In this document: positions 1-11,517 of the stretch, piece by piece
Position numbering within the stretch: position 1 is the stretch's first letter
Layout: each line of letters begins with the position of its first letter
Source: Poronia punctata
Lineage: Eukaryota; Ascomycota; Sordariomycetes; Xylariales; Xylariaceae
Reading direction: 5' to 3'
Assembly: GCA_022579005.1 (NCBI GenBank)
Contig: MU401590.1
Span: 41,237-105,236, forward strand
Length of the DNA stretch: 64,000 bases
Notes under the pieces: generated by a model
Told to the model about the DNA's origin: nothing
The model's input: only the letters and a program-made list of their open reading frames with translations
Databases searched by the model: none
Program-made: the position numbers and the translations under genes

Positions 1-48
1 TGGCTTGCTCTCGATCATGAACATTCAAGCGGCTAATCATTTGGGCAG

Positions 49-663
49 ATCTTCCTCCCGTCAAGCCTTCGGCTATTGCCCTCGGCACCCTTTTCAACCA
101 CGGAGTTGAGCTAGCAGGTACGGTCCAACCTTGATTGCTTCTCGAGTATATCTGCCATTGTTACAATGTGCGGGGTGACTGACAAAAAGCCCACAGTCCT
201 CTCTCCTCTCTTCGGCCAGACCTACCAGCGTGCCAAGATCGCCAACACAAAGGAGGAGTTTATCCGCTCGAAGGAGGCTACCGGTGCTGCCGTTGCCTGG
301 GGTACATCCTTTGTCGGATCCGCGCTGCAGGCCTATGGTGTCGGTGCTCTCATTAATGCCACTGGCACTTTGAGCTACAAGGGTGCCGCGTACCTGGGCT
401 CTCTGATCTTCCTCGCCACATCTGCTCCTACCGTAAGTACCGTGCCGTGTACCTGGCCCCATTGATATTGGCGTCAATGAAGACGACGTATTGGATGACA
501 AAATCAGATGCTAATTGCAATTTTATAGTACCTCAGCCAGCTGTTCACCGAGAAGCGTGCGGTCGATACTGTTGCCGTGGGCGCCTTGGCCAAGGTTGTC
601 GAGACGATCGGACAAGCCTTATTCCTCACATGGTGGGGCACCAGAACCAACCCCTTTGAGTAG
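49..663 (+). CDS. DUF1761-like small membrane protein, 5' end missing
   Basis: Three exons are visible: 49-117, 197-432 and 529-663. Two GT-AG introns join them (118-196, with CTGAC branch point; 433-528), and all phases fit. An acceptor-like TTGGGCAG ends at 48, so the start codon lies in an exon left of the window. The readable part is about 146 residues. It has LSPLFGQTYQRAK near the start, several Gly/Ala-rich hydrophobic stretches, and ends GTRNPFE-like (TWWGTRTNPFE, then TAG). This order, a short segment ending in 'SPL.FG..' and then three hydrophobic helices, is that of the DUF1761 family of unknown function. An ATG at 166 opens the same downstream frame, but it falls inside the predicted intron and would lose the conserved segment. 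Confidence 0.7.
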
Positions 664-1226
664 AGGTTGGAACGTGGCCCAATATGACGAAGTAATGAGC
701 CGCCGTTTGTAGGGTGGACTGTGTTATTAGCTTTTCTATGTCCTGTGTTTGCAAACTTCGGGCCGCACAGACATTGTCGGTACCGAGATGGCGTTGCGGA
801 ACGGCTGCTTATTAGTTAGCTGAATATAATCCCGATACACAACAGTCAAGTTTCATATCAAACTTTGATTTTATGATTTGTGAATTGAATATATTCATGT
901 TCCGTCCTGAAAAACTCATTTTTAACATTAAACCCCCCAAAACGCCGATGACCACGGATAAAGGTAGTCAATGTCAAACAGTGCGTATAGATACACCGAT
1001 GGTATCCCCTGATCGAGCTGACAGGGTGAAGCCACTCTGCCACAAAAAGTATATAGCGTTTATATCGCTAGTTGGTGCGGCCCAGACCTGAAGCGCAACG
1101 TCTCCCAGGGCATACCTGATGCACGCAGTTTGCCTGTGCGGATGAAGCCACATACTCCTTCACACATAATTCTTCCTAGGCGATTCAACAAGGTATCCGA
1201 CTGCAAAGTCGACTGATTTGCTTTTC
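664..1226. other. Intergenic, convergent 3' ends
   Basis: This 563-bp stretch lies between two convergent genes, the DUF1761-like gene and NHP2, and presumably holds both 3' untranslated regions. I see no long conserved-looking frame, RNA gene or repeat. Confidence 0.6.
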
Positions 1227-2032
1227 TTATAACAAGAACTTCATCTGTGCTTTGGTCTCCTTCTCGACCAGCTTGACGAGGTCCTTGTAGACCTCGGCGA
1301 AGTCCTCCTCGCCCTCCTCCTCGATCTTGTCGGCGTCCTTGCCTTTCTTAGCGGCACCAACACGCTTCTCAGTGACCATGACGACGCTCGTGGGGCGCTT
1401 AGTGCTACCGGCGGTGCCGAGCTCAGCGCGCGAGGCGACGAAGATGTAAGGGACGTTGACATCCTCGCAGAGGACGGGGATATGGCTAATGACGTCCATA
1501 GGGCTGATATCGCCGGCAAGGATGACTACACCAGGGAAGGCGGTGTTGCTAGGGCCAGCTGCGGGGGATTTCCGGAGGGACTTGACAACTTCTTTGACAC
1601 CTCGTTTTAGAGTCTTGTTCTTGGCGGCTGTGCATATATATATTCGATTAGCGAATTTGAATAAGACGAAAAATGGGTTGGTTAGAAGGGGGAATGAGGT
1701 CGTCTCGTTCGTTGCGTACCTTTCCGCACACTCTTCATAATCTTCTTGGTAGCCTTCTCATCAGCCAGCGGCTTAGCAAACGGCACGAGGGAGCCGACGA
1801 GAACGGGCTTATCCTCTTTATCCTTCTTCTCCTTCTTGGGGGATGCGGTAGAAACGGCGGGCTCGTTCTCCTTGTCCTCCTCTTCTTCTCCGAGCGCGGC
1901 GGAGACGGCGTTCTTGAGCTTCTCTTTCTTTTCCTTCTTCTCCTTCTTGTCCTTCTTCACCTTGCTTACGCCATCGGCTTCGCTGCGCTTCTTCTCCTTC
2001 TTTTCCTTCTTCTCTGGTTTCGTTGCCCCCAT
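1227..2032 (-). CDS. NHP2: H/ACA snoRNP protein NHP2 (L7Ae family)
   Basis: NHP2 is a core protein of box H/ACA small nucleolar RNPs, which direct rRNA pseudouridylation in the nucleolus. The gene has two exons on the minus strand, 2032-1720 and 1627-1227, with a 92-bp GT-AG intron (1719-1628), giving 237 residues. The first ~100 residues are very Lys/Glu-rich (repeated KKEKK), longer than the yeast N-terminus. Residues ~105-237 form the L7Ae/NHP2 RNA-binding domain, with VVILAGDISPMDVISHIPVL, then CEDVNVPYIFVASRAELG and TKRPTSVVMV, the family hallmarks. The start is the ATG directly after a (CAA)10 leader. The Lys-rich tail makes long open frames on the opposite strand, which are shadows. 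Confidence 0.95.
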
Positions 2033-2033
2033 T

Positions 2034-2063
<30 letters not shown>
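2034..2063 (-). repeat. (CAA)10 leader abutting the NHP2 start
   Basis: Ten perfect TTG units on the plus strand read as CAA on the NHP2 strand. They end one base before the ATG at 2032, so they should lie in the 5' untranslated region. The Q-rich gene at 10,657 has a similar run next to its start. Confidence 0.9.
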
Positions 2064-2064
<1 letters not shown>

Positions 2065-3114
2065 CGCTGTGGTTTTTGGTTTTTATGCTCGTTTTTTTTC
2101 TCTCTTTGTTTTGCGCTCCGACCGACGGAACCCTCGATTTTGCGCGGGAAACTACGTGGTAAGGGAATCCGAGAAAAAGGGAATAGGCAATTAGTCTCGA
2201 CGTTGGTAGCGATTGGATTCAAATTTACGGGGAAGAGGGAGGGAATCCAAAGCTTTGAAGACCTTCACTGTCCCAGTAGATTTTTCGAAGCTTGACCCTT
2301 CGAAATTTTGCGCTGTAGCTTTCCAATGGGCAATTGGGCCAATGGGAGGAAGGGTTGGAGTGGGGATGTTTCCGTGAAGAGGAAGGTTTTGAATTTTTGG
2401 ACTCCACAGATACGCCTATCGTCTTGCATAGAGACTAACGGGTAGGCTGAGTGAGGGATGTGAGCGTGAATACAGACCTTCATAAAAGGTATCACAGCTG
2501 TTCCTATGTTGTTTTTATCGGAAAGTGTGATGGACTCATGGCTAGCATTTGGCATCATTCTGTCGGCATCTCAGTTAGATGTTTGATCTGCTACTAACAT
2601 TAATGGATACCTGTTGTCCTATGCCAAATAGTAAAGAATGAACTTGGTTACCAAAGCTTTCAATATCTCCCTTAACCTGGCCCTCCCCATCTTATTAAAG
2701 ACCTCTCTAGGTTAGGACCATTGTGATATGAGCCAAAACCACTTACCGCTAAGCAGTCTATGAGGTGCGTTCTTGGAGTTGTCAGTTTCCTGGGAATCCG
2801 TCTCCTGTTCCTTGCTATCAAATGCGATAGGTTAAGGACTGCCTATGACATGCCACCCGTGGCCCCTGCGATGATCCATTCATTTTTATTGAAGTCAAGA
2901 CTGTCGCTTGATATTGTCATGCAATCTCGGCATCTCCTATCATTGATCAACCTGCCCCCAGTCTACTGGCAGGACCACACAGGAAAATACTCTGCAGAGA
3001 CTCATCGTCTCCTTAACACGCATTACCTATACCCTCTGTTTTTTCACCACGATGGAGCTGCGGACTTGGTTCTATGCTTACAGCGAAGAGCTGAAACCCT
3101 AGGGCTTATCTATA
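2064..3114. other. Intergenic region upstream of NHP2
   Basis: This stretch contains the NHP2 promoter and about 800 bp of otherwise unassigned sequence. The open frame at 2760-3149 on the plus strand has no recognisable domain, and its composition does not look coding. Confidence 0.5.
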
Positions 3115-3387
3115 CTACACCAACAGTGGCCGGCGGTAAATGGCATTAACTTTGTTCTGTTCCATTTGCGCTGTTGACCTAGCAAGTGCAGGAAGAGTTT
3201 CGAGGATAACTGTGAGCGATGTTGATTCGGTAACAGCCCAGACTTTGAATATCTCCTGCATAAGGGCCAAGATAGGACCTGCTAAAGTTGCCAGCGTACC
3301 GACAACGACAGTGTCTGTTCTGTCGCACTCCTTCTCTCTTATATGCTTCTCTAATGCTTCTACATCCCCGCTTTCTCTCTCGAGACT
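3115..3387 (-). pseudogene. Orphan coding-like frame, 90 codons, no start codon
   Basis: Directly downstream of the serine hydrolase on the same strand is a frame open from 3387 (after TAA at 3390-3388) to TAG at 3117-3115. It reads like real protein: an acidic/basic amphipathic start (GDVEALEKHIREKECDRTD), then a hydrophobic stretch (TVVVGTLATLAGPILALMQ), then a helical Ala/Leu-rich end. There is no ATG near its beginning, but an AAG acceptor-like site (GTAAAG) lies just before it. It could be a last exon whose partner I cannot find, or a gene fragment. I do not recognise the family. Confidence 0.35.
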
Positions 3388-3397
3388 TTACAGGTAT

Positions 3398-4721
3398 TCA
3401 AGCCCTGCTGGCAAAAACCGCTTTGTGCGCCTGCTCATGCAGTGACATAACCGCAGGTATCATAGCCGGCCAAATTTGACAAACACTGACACCACAGACA
3501 CCGGTCTCATGATCCATGTACCACTGGTTGCTAGGAGCACCGGCCCAGGACATAGTACCGCGGCCGAACCGTCCTTCCTGCGGTTCTTTGAGCTTCATGC
3601 CGCAAAGAGCGTGCGTCTTCCTGACAGACTGCGGGATGGACAAGGCCAAAAACTCGGCATTCTGGACGGAACTGTAGAAATACTCGTTCATGGAGTCCTC
3701 GCACCGTTCGTCTAGCTGAGGGCGGAAGAGCTCGTCGTACGAAGAAGCATTCAAGAGCCGGGGATCTCGACGGAATACGGCGGAGAGAAAGGTGTAGTAT
3801 GCCTTGGGCGAGGCATAGAGCCCACCACCGCCCATGCACTCGGTCGCACCGCCAATGATGTCGAAACCAGGGAGGTACGTGGCGGGCGGCTTGCGCTCGC
3901 TGTCCAGCGTGGCCCATTCGGCTAACCTGGCCTTCATACCCTCGTTCGCCCGCGGGAAGAAACCGGCGTCGTTCTCGATTCCCAGCGGCGTCCAGATGCG
4001 CTCCCTCATGAACTCGTCCAGGCTCTTTCCCGTAGCGACTTCGACCACCCTTCCGGCCCAGTCGTAACCGTGGCCGTACCTGAATTGTGTGCCGGGCGTG
4101 GCCGTCAGCGGCACGGAGCATTTTTCATGCACGGTAGGGCCTTCCATAGAGGTCTGTCCGCGTGAGGCGCGCCACTGGATGAGCCTCGGGTCCATGAACT
4201 CGTACTCCTGGCCGGATGTGTTGGTGAGCAACATCCGCAGACTGACGGGCGTCGATTCGGGCTCTATTCTCAAGCTGCCGTCGGCTTCTACGCCCCTCAA
4301 GATGCCGGGCTCGCCGAAGCCCGGGATCATACCCCTTATATTCTGGTCGAGGTCTAGGGTCCCGTCTTCGACGCATTTCATTACGGCGACCGCCGTCGTC
4401 AGCTTCGTCATTGACGCGATGCCGCATATTGTGTCAGGTGTGAAGGGGGAATCGGTCCCTTCTCTCAACGTGGATTTTCCGAATGTTTTCGAGTAGATAA
4501 TATTTCCTTTGGCCGCATGTTTAGCCTGTCGATCCGATCCGATCCGATCGGAGCTTTGGTATAGCTGAGAAGGACTTCCTCCCCGAGCGCCTCGAACTTT
4601 AACGCTATAAATGGATGGACTTACCGTCTCGATCTCCGGCGATGAACGCCACGCCGGGAAGTAATCCGGATGCAACAGCATCGCCGTATATCCTATCTAT
4701 CTCTTTCTCCATGGTTGACAT
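3398..4721 (-). CDS. Serine hydrolase of the beta-lactamase/LovD transesterase family
   Basis: The family covers fungal class C beta-lactamase-like esterases and acyltransferases such as LovD and EstB, which use a Ser-x-x-Lys acyl-enzyme. Exons are 4721-4625 and 4506-3398 (intron 4624-4507, 118 bp), giving 401 residues. The short first exon supplies the expected N-terminus (SGLLPGVAFIAGDRD) and joins to GNIIYSKTFGKSTLREG. The nucleophile motif is S64-M-T-K67 and the second catalytic motif is Y176-G-H-G-Y-D-W-A-G. A Gly-rich GGGGLYASP segment and a WAG-x(8)-YMDHETGVCGV end follow, as in the family. A second ATG three codons in is possible. No signal peptide is seen, so a cytosolic enzyme is likely. 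The intron carries a short GATCG tandem repeat. The substrate cannot be predicted. Confidence 0.9.
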
Positions 4722-7030
4722 TATGGCGATTACTTGGAAACTATTCAGGGAGCTCGTTGATGAAAAGACGAATAAAACAATCGGGTTTACTCCCCTCCTC
4801 TCTTTATACCTGTTCTCACCTTCTTATATTCGGCCGCTCTTCTCTATGTAGCTAAACAAGGCCAAGTATATATAATATTTTAGGTATGTACTAGTGTAGA
4901 GCGCCGCCGTTACGTGAGCGGACGTAATTCTGTTATATAATCGAGTGAACGGGTTAGAAATCGGCCAAGCAATGTGCGGGGGGGGGGCGCCGGCGGCGTA
5001 ATTACCAGTAGGTATGTATGAGCTAGAAACGGACCAAAATCCCGGGTTTCGGCCAATAGGGAACATTTGGTACCTATTCAAGCTTACCCTGGCACCCTGG
5101 TCCAATGTCATTTTTCGTCCATGCTTAATACAATCTCATCTTACCCGTAAGTTAGATCAAATAATACTACATAACATTATTGAACTGCTTATGGAAAGAA
5201 ACGTATAGTCGACGGTCCGGTCTGGTGAAACAAAGTGATTTTGGGGTACCGTAGGCTGTCGTGCACCGCCATGGGGGAATTAGGTATCAGAAATTCTTTA
5301 GACGACTACTTACTTACTTACTTAGTCTACGTAGTGCTTATATAAGATTATAACCGCACATGGGGTAGTAGTTAGTAGCGGTGATGAGGGTTACCTATTA
5401 GTCCTTCTCGAAACACAGACGCTTCTTGAACGTATTATCATGGCATCTTTAAAGTTATTAACCCGTACTATGGCGCTACCCACTTTGGAGATGTGATATT
5501 ACGAGTAAACAACTTCTTATTGTCTGCCCGTAAGAGTCCTGCCTAAACTTTTACACCCTAGTATGCTCCCATGTCCGAGCTTGCTCGAACTTCGGACCGT
5601 TGGGGCTTTTATTTTATTTTTGCCTTGGAGGTCTTACGTTAGTAGGTAGCTCGGAAAACGATGAGAGGTCTACCTAAACCTCGTCTGCGATCAAACTACT
5701 AGGTTACGTAACTTGGTGCTAGGGTTCCGGTTGCACCGTTCATGCGGACGTGGTCTGATTCTGTGACCGGACCGGAGCGGACAGATAGATGCACAGCTCG
5801 GTAGGAAGGGAAGGACGAAGATGAATATATCGATATGATATCTACCTACTTATTCTCACGGGGAATGCCTCACTTTGAATCATCTCTCATGAGTGTATCT
5901 ATTATACTAGCACTTGGATGTTTCTACACGCATAACATACTTGTAGTTACCTAACCTACGTTAGGTACCTTGGGCAGCCTAGGAGGTAGGTACCTACTAA
6001 GGTAGGTTACTTTTTCCGACGTGCTAGAGTAAGCAAGGTCAAAGATTCCGGTTAGGGCCGGCAATACACGTAATTAATTAATCCTGCGCCTATTACCTTA
6101 TGTACCTATGTATGTACGTGAGCTAGTATATGAGCTGGTATGGAACTGGTTGTGGTTATAATCAACATCATATTCACCTGCAGTGCTCAGTGCTCAGTGC
6201 TCACCGCGGGCAGTACAACAGAAGGATGTACCAGGTAGCTGCGGGGGAAAAGCATATGTCTTAAATAGGAATGCGTTGTTCCTTCTTCTCCGCACACATA
6301 ACGACCTTGATTCCATGAATCCACTCCAGCTAACCTAGGAGGTAGGTACCCTGTCACTCGCTGGATTTCTTTTTGTTTAGCAAATACCTTACCTTAGCAT
6401 CTGCTTGTACGAGCATGCGGGGGTCCTCAGACAGGAAGGCAACACTGGAGATGAAGATTAAGCTATACTAGGTACTTCATACAATGAAGAAAAGAGTCTT
6501 CGGGTTCAGTCCCCTATCGATCCAAAGGCTCTGGATAGATCCACAATTCTCTGGATTGACGAACATCGACATGACCAGGGCAGATCCGCTACGATGACCT
6601 TGCATTGGGAAGGATGGAGGACTGTTCATCGGTACGAGTACATCATCTACACATTACCATCCTAATAATGTAACGTAAGTAAAGTAGGTACCTACCCCAT
6701 CCGCCCCGTTTTACCCCATATACGGCTACCATGGCTGCCGACTGGGCAATGGGGCTACCGGGGTGCCGGGGTAGGTGGTAGGTGGTAGGTGGTAGTTATT
6801 GTGGGTTCGAGACGGTCAAATCCCAAGTTGTGTGGTTGGGGAATTCACGAGAAGCTCATTTTGTCTTCATGGGGGAGGAGAGTAGTATTTTTTAAGGTCT
6901 CGAATCCCCGGGACCCTCAAGCAACGTCAGATTCCCCCCTCTCTCTGCCTCTTTCTCGAACGTACCACGGCCTTTATTGACTAGGGCAACTTTCCGCTCT
7001 TGTCTTCTCATTGTGACCGAACACTTGGAC
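4722..7030. other. Long intergenic region rich in TACCTA/TAGGTA motifs
   Basis: No gene is supported across 2.3 kb. A G8 run is at about 4980. Palindromic TAGGTACCTA-like motifs recur at about 5940-6010 and 6335-6350. GGTGGTAG-type short tandem units sit near 6775-6795. The right end is the promoter and leader of the GH92 gene. Confidence 0.5.
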
Positions 7031-9618
7031 ATGGGATTCCAGTCTTTGCTGGCTTGCGCTCTCGTAGCTGCGTCAGCCCAATTCTCGCTCGCCGTATCGA
7101 GTCCACGGTCTGACGCAGATGCAAAGAATGTCTACGACTACGTAGACCCTCTCATCGGCACCCGTAATGGCGGTATGTTAGACCGGATGTCGTATATGCG
7201 ACTCTCTAACTAGAGTTTATAGGACATGTGTTTGCTGGAGCAACTCTTCCTTTTGGTAAGTGTAGTTTTCCTCTTCCTATATAGTCATGTTATCACCGCT
7301 AAGGAAGGATGATTAGGCATGGCCAAAGCCGTAGCGGACACGACGGAGGACAATCAGGGTGGTTATGCGTCCAACGGGAGCCCCGTGTCGGGGTTCTCTC
7401 ACATGCATGACTCTGGAACCGGTGGCGCTCTGTCTTTAGGAAACTTCCCCATTTTTGTGCACCCAGGGTGTAAAAATGACACGATCGATGGCTGTGTCTT
7501 CCCCAAGACCCAGCGGGCCGTTGGCGTTGTAGATGGGAGTGTATCCGCACGCCCCGGGTATTTTACCATTGGTCTGGAGTCGGGTATCACAGCCGAGATG
7601 ACGGTAACGAACCACACCGCCTTGTATAGGTTCGCATTCTCCAGCAACGATGCGGTGGATACAACAGAAGCACCCTCCAGTCCTCTTCTTTTTGTCGACC
7701 TCACCGATCTTCCGAATACCCGAAAGAACGGATCTGCTTCAGTGGACCCGGAGACCGGACGGATAGTCACGACAGGAACCTTCAACCCCAGCTTTGGCCA
7801 TGGAACATATACTCTCCACTCTTGCCTGGACCTCAAGGGGGCTTCAATCCGAGACACTGGTGTTTTCATCAACACGAGAGCCGGTAGCGAACCGAAAAAC
7901 ATCACTGTCCAAGAAGACAACAATAACCCACCTATCCCGGCCGGCGCCTACGTCTGGTTCGACAAGGTTAGCGAGGGTGACCAAGTCCTCGCACGTGTCG
8001 GCCTTTCGTTCATCAGCGCCGAAAAAGCTTGTAAGAATGCCGAGGCTGAGATTGCGGACTTCGGCTTCGACGATACCCTCACTCAAGCTGAGAAAGCATG
8101 GAAAGAAAAGTTCAGCGTCATCGAAATCGACACGGCGACTACGGACGACTCAGATGGTCCGCTAGACATGGACGATTTACAGACCATCTTCTGGAGCGGT
8201 GTTTATAGAGCGATGATCAGCCCGCAAGACTATACGGGGGAGAATCCGCTGTGGGAGAGCGACGAGCCGTACTATGACTCGTACTATTGCATGTGGGATT
8301 CGTTCAGAAGCGTTCACCCTTTCATAACCCTGGTAGACCCGCACTCTCAGACTCTGATGATCCGCTCTTTAATCGACATTTATAGACACGAGGGCTTTCT
8401 CCCAGACTGCCGCATGTCTCTGTGCAAGGGTTTCACCCAAGGTGGTTCCAATGCTGATATCGTGTTGGTCGATTCGTTTCTCAAGAACATCACGCAGGAC
8501 GTCGATTGGGAAACAGGATATGAGGCCGTGGTCAAAGACGCCGAAGTCGAGCCGTAAGTACCGTATTCCTCGACTCTGGCCCCGTGTGCTAACATCATTC
8601 CAGTCAAGTCTGGGATCTCGAAGGCCGGGGCGGGCTTTATAGCTGGAAGAAACTTGGATATATCCCCGCGGATGATTTCGATCCGTACGGAAATGGTCTA
8701 TTCACAAGGAGTGTCTCTCGAACCGTCGAATATGCATACGACGATTTCTGTATCGCAGAAATGGCAGAGAGACTCGGCCACGACGATGACTACGAGAAAT
8801 ACGTCGAGAGATCGGGTAACTGGATAAATCTCTACAAGGAAGATCAGACCTCGTTCCTGGACGGTGTGGACACAAACTTTACCGGATTCCTGCAGCCCCG
8901 GTACTTGAATGGTACCTTTGGTTTCCAGGATCCCAACTTTTGCTCGCCGCTCAACAACTTTGATTCCTGCTACCTGAACCCGAACGGCCATGAGACGTAC
9001 GAGGGCAGTTCTTGGCTCTATACGTTCTTCGCGCCTCATGATATGGCCGCCCTGATCACCACGTTGGGAGGAACTGATACTTTCGTCAGTCGTCTGGACT
9101 TCCTCCACGAGAGCGGTCTGCTCTATGTAGGTGACGAGCAGGGCTTCCTTCCCGTTTTCCAGTACCACTATGCCGGACGGCCTGCCAAGTCGGCCGAACG
9201 GGCGCATTATTACATCCCGAGCCAGTTCAACACCACCCTCGCCGGCATTCCGGGCAACGACGACTCGGGAGCCATGGGTTCTTTCTTGGCCCTGACCATG
9301 CTCGGCATTTTCCCCAATCCGGGTCAGGACGTTTACTTCATCACGCCCCCTTTCTTCCCTTCAGTGTCGATCACGAACCCTGCAAAGGGCAAAACGGCGA
9401 CGATTAAGAATGTCAACTTCGACGCCGCCTATAAGAATATTTACATCCAAAGCGCAAAGCTGAATGGAGATTCTTATACGAAGAACTACTTGACGCACGA
9501 ATTCTTCTTGAATGGAGGCACTCTTGAGCTCACGCTCGGGCCGAAAGAGAGTACAGCCTGGGGGACTGGGGACGAAGATGTACCGCCTAGTCTTAGTACA
9601 AAGAAGGCTTTTAACTGA
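7031..9618 (+). CDS. Secreted GH92 alpha-mannosidase
   Basis: GH92 enzymes are calcium-dependent exo-acting alpha-mannosidases, mostly alpha-1,2, that trim fungal or host mannans and N-glycans outside the cell. Four exons (7031-7172, 7223-7255, 7317-8553, 8604-9618; introns 50, 61 and 50 bp) give 808 residues. The second exon is only 33 nt. Residues 1-22 are a signal peptide (MGFQSLLACALVAASAQ). The joined exons restore the family start VDPLIGT, GGHVFAGATLPFG and MAKAVADT. Later family blocks are YDSYYCMWDSFRSVHP, GNDDSGAMGSFLAL and LGIFPNPGQDVYFI. Several N-x-S/T sites fit secretion. An in-frame ATG at 6977 precedes the chosen start, but only the start at 7031 puts the hydrophobic signal at the N-terminus. 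It stands alone, with no other sugar-active gene next to it. Confidence 0.95.
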
Positions 9619-10627
9619 GACGACGGATAAGATGGATGATTTAACCTAACCTTAGTATGATCTAGAGAAAAAAATAAGTTCTTATTCTTTACCCTATGGT
9701 AATCGTGATTATGTGCTATAGATGCTTTCCGCCTGAATAAAGCTGGTAGGTTTGCACCCCATGCCAGGAGAAGCACCGATATGTTCATCATGCCAGAAAA
9801 TTATTCATTTTCTGTGTCCAGCCTGTTCCTCTTGTTGTTCGTCAAGGCTGATAAGAACGAGAATCCGGTTTACTTGTATCGTCTAGGTAGGTATCTACAT
9901 GACGGGCAAGTGATTCGACACAAGCCACGGTCCGACTGTTCGTTTCCTTGAGAAAAGCGTCATTGACAGGGGTAGTAAAAGCCACAGCTGGTCAGACCCC
10001 AACTTTTATCTAGATAGCGCTTGACTGCACGAAATACAGATTCTAATACAGGCGGAAGTTGTTGCAAGTCCACCGAGATGTCAGTCTAGCCTCTACTCGT
10101 AGGTTATAGCTCGGGGCTGAAATACCGTAGTGTGTGGTGGGGACCCTGGGGCGGACTGGGGGGTAATGGTGTGGCGGCCGATGATGTAATGCGGAGGACC
10201 TACCCTGTTCAGTTACCATTCCACCCCCCGATCTCGATTCCAAGCACCGCTAAATCAGGATTGTCCAGTTTCACAACCTAGTTGTGTGACGTTAAAGTTA
10301 GCTGAGATGACACCAAAAACCGCGATTCAAGTGGATTAGCCTAACCTAAGAGGTGCCGGTTGGAAAAGACTTGGAAAGAATCTGAATGCAGGTAGGGTCC
10401 TTGAACCTTGGAAGACGTATCAATATAAGATTATTGCAAACCCTCCTTTCCGCTCCTACTTTTTGAGTTAGGTTTTTTTTATTCTATTTTTTAATACCTT
10501 AAGTCTATGTAAAACATATTTGCATTACAGCAACCAATAAAACTTCACTGCTATAAGAACAGAAACGTTCTAAAAGTACCCAAGATATATTAGTGTGAAA
10601 CAAAGGAAAAGAGAAACCATATATACA
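9619..10627. other. Intergenic
   Basis: This is the 3' region of the GH92 gene followed by the promoter and leader of the Q-rich gene. No gene or RNA is seen. T- and A-rich runs around 10,470-10,500 precede the leader. Confidence 0.5.
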
Positions 10628-10654
10628 CAACAACAACAACAACAACAACAACAA
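10628..10654 (+). repeat. (CAA)9 leader abutting the Q-rich gene start
   Basis: Nine perfect CAA units end two bases before the ATG at 10,657. Together with the NHP2 leader, this is the second (CAA)n run directly upstream of a start codon in the window. Confidence 0.9.
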
Positions 10655-10656
10655 AG

Positions 10657-11130
10657 ATGTCGTCAAGCAGCAACGAAGACCAATCCAGAACCTCCTCGCC
10701 GGCTCCCCAGCCCGAGGTAGAGCAAGACCGACCAGAGCAATCCAGAGGACCCGAGACAACAACACGAGAGAAATCCCCAGCAGCAGCATCGGTAGCCACT
10801 GCGTCTCCTTCTCGATCCCGTCCCGCTCGTCAACGACGACGAAACCGTCGCAGACAAGACTTCCAACCGGACGAGGAAGAAGAAAAAGGACAACAACTCG
10901 CACCACCTCAGCAACAACAGCAGCAGCAAATGCCGCCCACATCTCAACAACAGATGATGCCACAGCAGCAACAACAACAATTCCAACAACAACAGATGCA
11001 GCAACAACAACAACCACAACAAGATAGCGGAAAGAGCGATACGTTGAAATTACGACTCGACTTGAACCTCGAGGTCGAAGTCACGCTCAAGGCGCGTATC
11101 CACGGTGATTTGACTTTGGCCCTCTTGTAA
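10657..11130 (+). CDS. Gln-rich small protein with a conserved-looking amphipathic C-terminus
   Basis: The 157-residue protein has a Ser/Pro/Glu-rich first half with a basic patch (RPARQRRRNRRRQ, ~56-68). Poly-Gln blocks follow at ~84-123 (encoded by mixed CAA/CAG, so not a young repeat). A short non-repetitive end (KLRLDLNLEVEVTLKARIHG) has alternating hydrophobic and charged residues like a beta strand pair. I recognise this end as recurring in fungal hypothetical proteins, but no function is known to me. The stop TAA overlaps a strong donor (GTAAGT at 11,127). Splicing to the CTAG acceptor at 11,308 would replace the last Leu-stop with Leu-Gln-Ser-stop (TAA at 11,316-11,318), so both ends are possible. 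Confidence 0.7.
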   Translation: MSSSSNEDQSRTSSPAPQPEVEQDRPEQSRGPETTTREKSPAAASVATASPSRSRPARQRRRNRRRQDFQPDEEEEKGQQLAPPQQQQQQQMPPTSQQQMMPQQQQQQFQQQQMQQQQQPQQDSGKSDTLKLRLDLNLEVEVTLKARIHGDLTLALL

Positions 11131-11318
11131 GTTTTCCCGAGTCACTATTCCTTTCCTTCCCTCTCCTCCTTTCCCTCTTTTTATCCCCTTTGACCCTTTT
11201 TTCTACTTTAGAACGTCCTAAATTTCCCTTTTCCGACACATCCATCCTTCCTTCCCTACTATACCCCCCATATATTCTTCCTTCTGAACGTCGGTTTTTT
11301 TTTTCTAGACAATCATAA

Positions 11319-11517
11319 GAGATCAACGAAAAAGAAGAAGAAGAAGAAAGTCCGCCAAAACCTTCACACTCCTCTGATACGTCATTATTTTATTTTAGGG
11401 ATGATTCTTAACCAAATTGGTTCTTCGTTAGGGATTCTTAAAAAAAATTTGGTGTTGTTTGTTTTGCTACGCCTTGGTTTTTTTTTTTTGCGCCTATATT
11501 AATAGGACGGTTGGGGT

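Noticed and set aside
1673..2194. Long plus-strand open frames rich in Leu/Val/Phe
   Set aside because: They are the antisense of the Lys/Glu-rich NHP2 first exon and its CAA leader, with no independent protein signal.
3140..3445. 101-codon plus-strand frame
   Set aside because: The complementary strand has the more protein-like frame (3,387-3,115) in the same place.
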